Shown: positions 51,568 to 58,457 of the stretch, piece after piece | Layout of the letters: every line of letters starts with the position of its first letter | How positions within the stretch are numbered: the first letter of the stretch is position 1 | Assembly (NCBI RefSeq): GCF_042677865.1 | Contig: NZ_JBHUDD010000160.1 | Location: 1-64,000, forward strand | Direction: 5' to 3' | Source of the DNA: Lutimaribacter salitolerans | GTDB taxonomy: Bacteria > Pseudomonadota > Alphaproteobacteria > Rhodobacterales > Rhodobacteraceae | DNA length: 64,000 nt | Program-made: the position numbers and the translations under genes | The notes under the pieces: model-generated | Databases searched by the model: none | Told to the model about the DNA's origin: nothing | What the model saw: only the letters and a program-made list of their open reading frames with translations

Positions 51568-52178
51568 TGCAGGCCGCACAGCACAGCAATGTTTCACGTG
51601 AAACAATGGATCGTCTCGTGCGATACGTCGATCTGCTGGAAAAGTGGAACCCGCGCATCAATCTGGTGGGTAAATCTACGCTCAAGGACGCCTGGACACG
51701 ACATGTGGTTGATTCCCTGCAAATCTTGGCATTGGCACCAACCGAATGGACGCATTGGGCCGATCTTGGCAGCGGTGGTGGGTTTCCCGGGCTTGTAGTT
51801 GCCATTGCCGCGATGGATCAAGCCGAAGGGCGGACCGTAACCTTGGTGGAAAGCGATCAGCGCAAATGCGCTTTTCTGCGCACGGTGATTCGCGAAACAG
51901 GCGCCCCGGCACAGGTCATCGCCGCGCGAATTGAGGATATCGAACCCTTGAAAGCGGATGTGATTTCCGCCCGTGCGCTAGCAGATCTATCGACGCTGCT
52001 GGGCTTTGTGCAGCAACATGGCACCGTGGACTGCACGGCCTTGTTTCAAAAAGGCGAAACATGGCAAAGAGAACTGTCGCAGGCGCAAGCGCAGTGGGCA
52101 TTCACCAACACGCCGTATAAAAGTGAAACCGAAGAGAAATCCGTCATTCTGAGGATCCAAGGAGTTGCCCGTGTCTGA
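51567..52178 (+). CDS. rsmG: 16S rRNA (guanine527-N7)-methyltransferase RsmG
   Basis: The product has 203 residues. The SAM-binding segment is ADLGSGGGFPGLVVAI (about 65-80), and the methyltransferase fold follows. It methylates G527 of 16S rRNA; loss gives low-level streptomycin resistance in other bacteria. The ATG at 51567 overlaps the mnmG stop (TGATG). The N-terminal residues NVSRETM are encoded by parS site 2, which constrains this part of the protein. Confidence 0.95.
   Translation: MQAAQHSNVSRETMDRLVRYVDLLEKWNPRINLVGKSTLKDAWTRHVVDSLQILALAPTEWTHWADLGSGGGFPGLVVAIAAMDQAEGRTVTLVESDQRKCAFLRTVIRETGAPAQVIAARIEDIEPLKADVISARALADLSTLLGFVQQHGTVDCTALFQKGETWQRELSQAQAQWAFTNTPYKSETEEKSVILRIQGVARV
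51590..51605. promoter_or_regulatory. parS: parS centromere site 2 (perfect), inside rsmG
   Basis: TGTTTCACGTGAAACA, identical to site 1 and consensus, in the coding sequence of rsmG, 570 bases before parA. Confidence 0.93.
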
Positions 52179-52980
52179 TCCGACCCGCCCGCCGGGGCCG
52201 CGTATCATCGCAGTCGCAAATCAAAAGGGTGGCGTGGGCAAAACCACGACCTCGATCAACCTGGCTGCAGCCCTGGTGGCGCAAGGGCAGCGTGTTCTGG
52301 TGATTGATCTGGATCCGCAGGGCAACGCCTCGACCGGTTTGGGGATCGAGGTGGATGACAGGGCGTTCACGACCTACGAACTGCTGCTCGAGGATATCGA
52401 CCTGACACAGGTTGTTCTGGGCACGGCAACCGACGGTCTGTATATCGTCCCGGCCACGATTGATCTCAGTTCCGCGGACATTGAACTGATCGCGAATGAA
52501 AAGCGCAGTTTCCTGCTGCATGACGCGCTTAGGCAGCATGCGATGGATGACTTCAACCTCGATTATATCCTGATCGACTGTCCACCATCGCTGAACCTTT
52601 TGACGGTCAACGCAATGGTGGCCGCGCATTCCGTGCTGGTTCCCCTGCAGTCCGAGTTCTTTGCACTCGAAGGTCTGTCGCAACTGATGCTGACCATCCG
52701 CGAAGTGCGTCAGACCGCGAATTCCACCCTGCGAATCGAAGGTGTTGTGTTGACCATGTATGATAGCCGCAACAGGTTGAGTCAGCAGGTCGAACAGGAC
52801 GCGCGCGACAATCTCGGCGAACTGGTGTTCAAGACCGTGATTCCTCGCAATGTGCGCGTGTCCGAGGCGCCGTCCTATGCGCAATCGGTGCTGGACTATG
52901 ACCCGGGATCAAAGGGCGCGCAGGCCTATCTGGCTCTGGCGCAGGAAATTCTGCAAAATCACGCGAAACTGGCTGCTTAA
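52171..52980 (+). CDS. parA: Chromosome partitioning ATPase ParA
   Basis: The product has 269 residues with the deviant Walker A KGGVGKTTTS (about 18-27), Walker A' region LVIDLDPQGNAS and Walker B LIDCPPS. It is the short chromosomal type (Soj) without an N-terminal HTH. ParA moves ParB-parS complexes apart after replication. The GTG at 52171 follows GGAG by 6 bases; the TTG at 52165 is only 2 bases from that RBS and less likely. Overlaps rsmG by 8 bases. Confidence 0.96.
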   Translation: MSDPTRPPGPRIIAVANQKGGVGKTTTSINLAAALVAQGQRVLVIDLDPQGNASTGLGIEVDDRAFTTYELLLEDIDLTQVVLGTATDGLYIVPATIDLSSADIELIANEKRSFLLHDALRQHAMDDFNLDYILIDCPPSLNLLTVNAMVAAHSVLVPLQSEFFALEGLSQLMLTIREVRQTANSTLRIEGVVLTMYDSRNRLSQQVEQDARDNLGELVFKTVIPRNVRVSEAPSYAQSVLDYDPGSKGAQAYLALAQEILQNHAKLAA

Positions 52981-52989
52981 AGGGGGCAC

Positions 52990-53889
52990 ATGATGGACAA
53001 GAAACCCAAACCGCGCGGGCTGGGCCGTGGATTGTCTGCCCTCATGGCCGACGTCGCCCCTGAAGAGCAGGTGAGCACACCGCGCCGTCCCGACATGATG
53101 GTCGCAATCGAGCGTGTGCATCCCAATCCCGATCAGCCACGTCGCAGCTTCACGCCCGATCAACTGGAAGAGCTGGCCGCCTCGATCCGCGAAAAGGGCA
53201 TTATCCAGCCCCTGATCGTGCGCCCGCGCCCCGGTGATGAGGGCGCATTTGAAATCGTGGCGGGCGAACGGCGCTGGCGTGCCGCGCAAATGGCGCAACT
53301 GCACGAGATTCCGATTCTGGTGCGCGATTTTGACGACACCGAGGTTCTGGAAGTCGCAATCATCGAGAACATCCAGCGCGCCGACCTGAACCCGGTTGAA
53401 GAAGCCGCAGGCTACAAGGCGCTGATGGACAAGTTTGGGCACACTCAGGAAAAGCTATCCGATGTTCTGGGCAAAAGCCGCAGTTATATCGCCAACCTGG
53501 TACGCCTGTTGAACTTGCCCGACGAGGTGCAGGGCTATCTCCGCGAGGGCAAGATCTCTTCCGGTCATGCGAGGGCGCTGATAACAGCGGATGATCCGGG
53601 GTCTCTGGCGCGGCAGGTCATCCAAAAGGGTCTGTCGGTGCGCGATACGGAAAAGCTGGCGAAGAAGCCGATCGCAGGCAGCACTGAACAGGGCACAAAA
53701 ACGCGGACCAGGACGCCGAGCGAAAAAGATGCCGATACCAAGGCGCTCGAAGGCGATCTGGGGGCCAATCTGGGCATGAAGGTCGAAATAAACCACGATA
53801 CCGGGCAGGAATCGGGTCGATTGACGATCAGCTATGCCAACCTCGATCAACTGGATGATCTGTGTATGCGCCTGTCGACTACGCGCTAG
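52990..53889 (+). CDS. parB: Chromosome partitioning protein ParB
   Basis: The product has 299 residues. The CTPase/ParB box includes GERRWRAAQMAQL (about 92-104) and ENIQRADLNPVEEAAGY (about 123-139). The HTH region (QEKLSDVLGKSRSYIANLVR) reads parS. A charged linker and C-terminal dimerisation domain follow. RBS AAGGGGG lies before two adjacent ATGs. The end overlaps the convergent DUF454 gene by 11 bases. Confidence 0.96.
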   Translation: MMDKKPKPRGLGRGLSALMADVAPEEQVSTPRRPDMMVAIERVHPNPDQPRRSFTPDQLEELAASIREKGIIQPLIVRPRPGDEGAFEIVAGERRWRAAQMAQLHEIPILVRDFDDTEVLEVAIIENIQRADLNPVEEAAGYKALMDKFGHTQEKLSDVLGKSRSYIANLVRLLNLPDEVQGYLREGKISSGHARALITADDPGSLARQVIQKGLSVRDTEKLAKKPIAGSTEQGTKTRTRTPSEKDADTKALEGDLGANLGMKVEINHDTGQESGRLTISYANLDQLDDLCMRLSTTR

Positions 53890-54232
53890 GTCGCGACCAG
53901 ATAAAGATCAGGACGCAGCACAGGGTGACCGCCTGAATGGCCAGAATTTGCCATCGCAGGCCCAATGCCAAAGAAATGGTGAACACCACGGCGATGGACA
54001 ACGTCGCCAAACGCTTGCCCCGCAAGCTTATCGCGCCTCGATCCTGCCAATCGGCGATTGGCGGACCGAAGGTGGGATGCGCCAGCAGCCAGTGATGCAG
54101 TCGCTCGGACGAGCGGGAAAAACAGTACGCTGCCAACAGCATGAAGGGCACCGTGGGCAGCAACGGCAAAACCGCCCCGATCAACCCCAGGGCAACCGAT
54201 AACACCCCAAGACTGGCCCAGACGATGCGCAT
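53879..54232 (-). CDS. DUF454 (YbaN-type) small membrane protein
   Basis: The product has 117 residues with hydrophobic segments at about 5-38 and 75-110 and the conserved central SSERLHHWLLAHPTFGPPIADW, which identifies DUF454/YbaN. Located in the inner membrane; function unknown. It lies 3 bases after hemW on the same strand and ends inside the parB 3' end. Confidence 0.88.
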   Translation of the reverse strand: MRIVWASLGVLSVALGLIGAVLPLLPTVPFMLLAAYCFSRSSERLHHWLLAHPTFGPPIADWQDRGAISLRGKRLATLSIAVVFTISLALGLRWQILAIQAVTLCCVLIFIWSRPSA

Positions 54233-54235
54233 GAT

Positions 54236-55393
54236 CTAATCCGTCAATAGCTGCTCAAGCACCGCATTCAGAACCATCCGCCCCTGCGGCGTGACGCGCA
54301 GATGGATGGAGCCATGATCGATCATGCCCAGATCCATCAAATAGCGTAGTTTGGCCTCGGGCAAAGCGTGACCCGCCAGCGCCTCGTATCTGCGCGGATC
54401 TATGCCATCGGTCAGGCGCAGGCCCATCAGCAGAAACTCGACCGCCTGATCTTCGCGGGGCAGGGCGGTCAGCGCCTCGTCAGCGTTGCCCGCTTCGGCC
54501 TGCGCCAGCCATTTGCCCGGCATGCGCCATTGTTCGGTCGCGTGGCGCTGACCATTCAGGGTCAACCGCCCATGGGCTCCGGGGCCGATCCCAAGGTAAT
54601 CGCCATAGCGCCAATAGAGACTGTTATGCCGCGACTCTGCACCGGGCAGCGCATGGTTCGACACTTCATAGGCCGGCATGCCTGCCGCGTCACAGATTTC
54701 CTGCGTCGCCTGATACATGTCTGCCGACAGGTCATCGGGCGGTAACCCGCGCAGCTTGCCCGCGTTATAACGGTCGCCAAAGGCGGTGCCCTGCTCGATG
54801 GTCAGTTGATACAGTGACAGGTGATCCACCGCCATCGACAGCGCCTGACGCAGTTCATCCTGCCAGTCGGACAGCGTCTGATCCTGCCGGGCATAGATCA
54901 GGTCAAAGCTGACGCGATCGAATTGCGCCCGCGCGATGTCAAAGGCGGCGCGGGCTTCTTCAACCGTGTGAATACGGCCCAACCGAACCAGGTCGCGGTT
55001 GTTCAAGGCCTGAATCCCCATCGACACGCGGCTGACGCCTGCCTGCGCGTAACCGGCAAAGCGCCCCGCCTCGACCGAGCCGGGGTTTGCCTCCAGCGTC
55101 ACTTCCATGTCGTTGGCGGTGGGCCAGTGATGCCGGATACGGCCCAGTATACCCCCCACCACATCCGGGTTCATCAGGCTGGGCGTGCCACCACCAAAGA
55201 AAACCGACGTCAGAACCCGCCCCGGCACCATCGCAGCCAGCCGGTCGATCTCGGCAATATAGGCTCTAAGCCAGCGGGATTGATCGATTTCACGTGAAAC
55301 ATGGCTGTTGAAGTCGCAATAGGGGCATTTGGCCTGACAAAAGGGCCAATGCAGATACAGGCCAAAGCCACCGTTCTGCCAATCCTCAGTCAA
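54236..55393 (-). CDS. hemW: Radical SAM haem chaperone HemW
   Basis: The product has 385 residues. The radical-SAM cluster is Cys19, Cys23 and Cys26 (FCQAKCPYCDF), with the GGGTPSLM motif (about 67-74). HemW is related to HemN but transfers haem to target enzymes rather than oxidising coproporphyrinogen; the HemN-specific N-terminal extension is absent. Residues HVSREI just after the cluster are encoded by a parS-like site. Overlaps rdgB by 8 bases. Confidence 0.93.
   Translation of the reverse strand: MTEDWQNGGFGLYLHWPFCQAKCPYCDFNSHVSREIDQSRWLRAYIAEIDRLAAMVPGRVLTSVFFGGGTPSLMNPDVVGGILGRIRHHWPTANDMEVTLEANPGSVEAGRFAGYAQAGVSRVSMGIQALNNRDLVRLGRIHTVEEARAAFDIARAQFDRVSFDLIYARQDQTLSDWQDELRQALSMAVDHLSLYQLTIEQGTAFGDRYNAGKLRGLPPDDLSADMYQATQEICDAAGMPAYEVSNHALPGAESRHNSLYWRYGDYLGIGPGAHGRLTLNGQRHATEQWRMPGKWLAQAEAGNADEALTALPREDQAVEFLLMGLRLTDGIDPRRYEALAGHALPEAKLRYLMDLGMIDHGSIHLRVTPQGRMVLNAVLEQLLTD
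55286..55301. promoter_or_regulatory. parS: parS-like site 3, inside hemW
   Basis: GATTTCACGTGAAACA matches parS at 14 of 16 positions, differing only in the first two bases. It lies 9.1 kb from the predicted origin, in the third gene beyond parB. Confidence 0.75.
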
Positions 55394-55997
55394 AACAACC
55401 CGCTACCAGCTTGGCAAAGGCATCCGCGCGGTGGCTGATGCGGTTTTTTTCCCAACGGTCCATCTCGCCAAAGGTCACGTCATACCCGTCCGGCACAAAG
55501 ATCGGATCATACCCGTGCCCCTGATCGCCGCGCATGGGCCAGACGACGCGCCCGGCCATGACACCTGGGAATACCTCATCATGGCCATCGGGCCACGCCA
55601 GAACCAGCGTGCAGCAAAACCGCGCGGTCCAGGGTTCAGGCGCGCCGCTGGCCTGCAACGCGTCATGGGCGCGGATCATCGCCATGACGAAATCGCGACC
55701 CGTCTCTGTTTCGGCCCAATCGGCGGTATAGACGCCGGGCGCGCCGTCCAGCGCATCAATCTCGATGCCGCTGTCATCGGACAGGGCGGGCAGTCCGGTG
55801 GCTTGCGCCGCGGCATGGGCCTTGATCCGGGCATTCTCGACGAAGGTCGTGCCATCCTCGACCGGTTCGGGCAGGTCCATGTCGGCAGCGCCCGCCACCG
55901 ACACGCCAAAAGGCTCCAGCAAGGCGGAAATCTCTTCCAGCTTGCCATTGTTGTGGGTGGCGACCAGCAGGCGGTCGCCCTGAAACCGCCGGGTCAT
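55386..55997 (-). CDS. rdgB: dITP/XTP pyrophosphatase RdgB
   Basis: The product has 203 residues. LLVATHNNGKLEEI (about 10-23) and ALSDDSGIEIDALDGAPGVY (about 75-94) are the Ham1/RdgB substrate and metal motifs. It removes deaminated purine triphosphates from the nucleotide pool. Start overlaps the rph stop by 4 bases. Operon rph-rdgB-hemW-DUF454. Confidence 0.95.
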   Translation of the reverse strand: MTRRFQGDRLLVATHNNGKLEEISALLEPFGVSVAGAADMDLPEPVEDGTTFVENARIKAHAAAQATGLPALSDDSGIEIDALDGAPGVYTADWAETETGRDFVMAMIRAHDALQASGAPEPWTARFCCTLVLAWPDGHDEVFPGVMAGRVVWPMRGDQGHGYDPIFVPDGYDVTFGEMDRWEKNRISHRADAFAKLVAGCFD

Positions 55998-56707
55998 CCC
56001 ACCGCCGCCAGTTGCGCCGCGACCAGTTCGGACACGCCTTTTTCGGCCAGATCCAGCAGTTCGTTCATCTGCGCGCGCGAATAGGTGGCACCCTCGGCGC
56101 TCATCTGCACCTCGATCAGGCGGCCATCGGCCAGCATAATGAAATTGCCGTCAACGCCGGCCTCGGAATCCTCGGGGTAATCCAGATCCAGCACCGGCTG
56201 CCCCGCATAGATGCCGCAGGACACCGCAGCGACCGGCGAGATCAGCGGATCAGAAATGACATCGCCCGCTTTCATCAGCTTGTTGACCGCCAGTTTCAAC
56301 GCGACCCAGCCGCCGGTGATCGACGCGCAGCGCGTGCCGCCATCGGCCTGAATCACATCGCAATCCACGGTGATCTGCTTTTCCCCCAGCGCCACGCGAT
56401 CCACCCCCGCCCGCAGAGAGCGCCCGATCAGCCGCTGAATCTCTACCGTGCGGCCGCCTTGCTTGCCCGCTGTCGCCTCGCGCCGCATCCGGCTGGTGGT
56501 CGACCGGGGCAACATGCCGTATTCCGCCGTGACCCAGCCCAGCCCCGATCCCTTGATAAAGGGCGGCACGCGGTCCTCGATCGTCGCGGTGCACAGCACA
56601 TGGGTGTCGCCCATGCGGATCATGCAAGACCCCTCGGCGTGTTTCGTGACCCCGGTTTCGATTGAAACCGGACGCATTTCGCTTAACTGTCTTCCAGACG
56701 GGCGCAT
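55994..56707 (-). CDS. rph: Ribonuclease PH
   Basis: The product has 237 residues, full length (E. coli K-12 has a frameshifted copy). MRPSGRQLSEMRPVSIETGV, the Arg-rich TTSRMRREA and the phosphate-site region around CDVIQADGGTRCASITGG are diagnostic. It trims tRNA 3' ends by phosphorolysis. It is divergent from hrcA with 112 bases between. Confidence 0.96.
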   Translation of the reverse strand: MRPSGRQLSEMRPVSIETGVTKHAEGSCMIRMGDTHVLCTATIEDRVPPFIKGSGLGWVTAEYGMLPRSTTSRMRREATAGKQGGRTVEIQRLIGRSLRAGVDRVALGEKQITVDCDVIQADGGTRCASITGGWVALKLAVNKLMKAGDVISDPLISPVAAVSCGIYAGQPVLDLDYPEDSEAGVDGNFIMLADGRLIEVQMSAEGATYSRAQMNELLDLAEKGVSELVAAQLAAVG

Positions 56708-56767
56708 GGTGTCTCCTCACTTTGCCCCTGTGGGATACAGGCGCGGCGGGCCAATACGCAACCCCGA

Positions 56768-56795
56768 TTGACCTTTGGGGCAACTGCCCTTTAAT
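56768..56795 (+). promoter_or_regulatory. Candidate promoter of hrcA-grpE
   Basis: TTGACC (56768-56773), 16 bases, TTTAAT (56790-56795), 24 bases before the hrcA ATG. No CIRCE element (TTAGCACTC-N9-GAGTGCTAA) is present in the gap. Confidence 0.45.
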
Positions 56796-56819
56796 GGCCT
56801 CTTGGCTGAAGGTGCGATC

Positions 56820-57890
56820 ATGCAGGACGACAGCAACATACTGGCAGAAATGAACGACCGCTCGCGCGAGGTGTTTCGCCGCGTGGTCGAAGGATATCTG
56901 GAAAGCGGCGACCCCGTGGGCAGCCGCACCCTGACCCGCAGCATGAGCGAAAAGGTCAGCGCAGCCACCGTGCGCAATGTCATGCAAGACCTTGAATACA
57001 TGGGTCTTTTGGGCAGCCCCCATGTCAGCGCCGGGCGCGTGCCAACGCAGCTTGGCCTGCGCATGTTCGTCGATGGGCTGCTTGAGGTGCGCGATCTTGA
57101 CGCCGCCGACCGCCAGAAGATCGACGAGACCGCAGGCAGCAACAGCGATGACGTGGGCGGGCTGCTGGATCGGGTCAGCACCGCGCTGTCGGGGGTGACC
57201 CATGGCGCGTCCCTGGTTCTGGCCCCCAAGCACGAGGCCCCGATCAAGCATGTCGAATTCGTCAGCCTTGCCCCCGACCGCGCGTTGGTGGTGCTGGTGT
57301 TTGGCGACGGTCATGTGGAAAATCGCCTGTTCACTCCGCCGCTGGGCCAAACGCCCGCCTCGATGCGCGAGGCCGGGAACTTCCTGAACGCCTTGGCCGA
57401 GGGGCGCACGCTGTCGGAACTGCGCGCGGTGATCCGGTCCGAGATCTCGAAAAGGCGTCAGGAAATTGACGTGCTGGCGCGTGACATGGTCGAATCCGGG
57501 CTGGCCGTCTGGGAAAACCCCGGCGAGCAGGGCGAGCGTCTGATTGTGCGCGGCCGGTCGAATCTGTTGTCGGATGACACCTCCGAGGCCGATCTCGAGG
57601 TGATCCGCAGCTTGTTCGACGACCTGGAACGCAAACGTGATATCGCCGAATTCCTTGAACTGGCCGAGGATGGCGAGGGTGTGCGCATTTTTATCGGGTC
57701 GGAAAGCAAACTTTTCTCACTTTCGGGTTCATCTTTGGTGGTCTCTCCATATATGAACGCAGACCGAAAGATCGTGGGCGCAGTGGGTGTGATCGGCCCG
57801 ACGCGCCTGAATTATGGACGGATCGTGCCGATTGTGGATTACACGGCGCAGCTGGTTGGAAAGATCATTTCCGACCGCAATCAGAGGTGA
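56820..57890 (+). CDS. hrcA: Heat-inducible transcription repressor HrcA
   Basis: The product has 356 residues: an N-terminal winged helix (SREVFRRVVEGYLESGDPVG; VRNVMQDLEYMGLL; SAGRVPTQLGLRMFVDGLL) and a C-terminal GAF-like domain ending GVIGPTRLNYGRIVPIVDY. HrcA represses groESL via CIRCE sites and is activated by GroEL. groESL is not in the window. The ATG at 56820 follows GAAGGTG; grpE starts 3 bases after its stop, so the two are co-transcribed. Confidence 0.95.
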   Translation: MQDDSNILAEMNDRSREVFRRVVEGYLESGDPVGSRTLTRSMSEKVSAATVRNVMQDLEYMGLLGSPHVSAGRVPTQLGLRMFVDGLLEVRDLDAADRQKIDETAGSNSDDVGGLLDRVSTALSGVTHGASLVLAPKHEAPIKHVEFVSLAPDRALVVLVFGDGHVENRLFTPPLGQTPASMREAGNFLNALAEGRTLSELRAVIRSEISKRRQEIDVLARDMVESGLAVWENPGEQGERLIVRGRSNLLSDDTSEADLEVIRSLFDDLERKRDIAEFLELAEDGEGVRIFIGSESKLFSLSGSSLVVSPYMNADRKIVGAVGVIGPTRLNYGRIVPIVDYTAQLVGKIISDRNQR

Positions 57891-57893
57891 AAA

Positions 57894-58457
57894 ATGGCAC
57901 AGCGCAGCGAAGACGAATTCCTGGACGACATCGAAAAGGCCGAGGCCGAAGAGCAGGAAAACGAAGCCGAAGACTATTCTGACGAGGCGATCGAACTCGA
58001 CAGCTTGCGCGCCGAGCGGGACGAGTTGAAAGACAAGTGGATGCGCGCCCTTGCCGATGCGGAAAACTCGCGCAAGCGTGCCGACAAGGATCGGCGCGAG
58101 GCCGAGCAGTATGGCGGTTCGAAATTCGCGCGCGACATGCTGCCGGTCTATGACAACCTCAAGCGCGCGCTTGAAGTCGCGACCGAGGAACAGCGCCAGT
58201 CCTTCGGCCCGCTGCTGGAAGGGGTCGAGCTGACCCTGCGCGAACTGGTCAACGTGTTCCAGAAGCACGGGATCGAGCGTATCACCCCCGCCGAGGGCGA
58301 CATATTCGACCCACAACTGCACCAGGCCATGTTCGAGGCCCCGGTGCCCGGCACCAAGGCCGGTCAGATTATTCAGGTTTCCGGCGAAGGCTTCATGCTT
58401 TACGATCGCCTGCTGCGCCCGGCACAGGTGGGCGTGTCGTCCAACACCGGCGAATAA
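57894..58457 (+). CDS. grpE: Nucleotide exchange factor GrpE
   Basis: The product has 187 residues with an acidic N terminus, a long helix (about 40-90), and the C-terminal beta domain ITPAEGDIFDPQLHQAMFEAP. It releases ADP from DnaK. The last 58 bases overlap the 3' end of the convergent mutS gene. dnaK and dnaJ are not adjacent. Confidence 0.96.
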   Translation: MAQRSEDEFLDDIEKAEAEEQENEAEDYSDEAIELDSLRAERDELKDKWMRALADAENSRKRADKDRREAEQYGGSKFARDMLPVYDNLKRALEVATEEQRQSFGPLLEGVELTLRELVNVFQKHGIERITPAEGDIFDPQLHQAMFEAPVPGTKAGQIIQVSGEGFMLYDRLLRPAQVGVSSNTGE

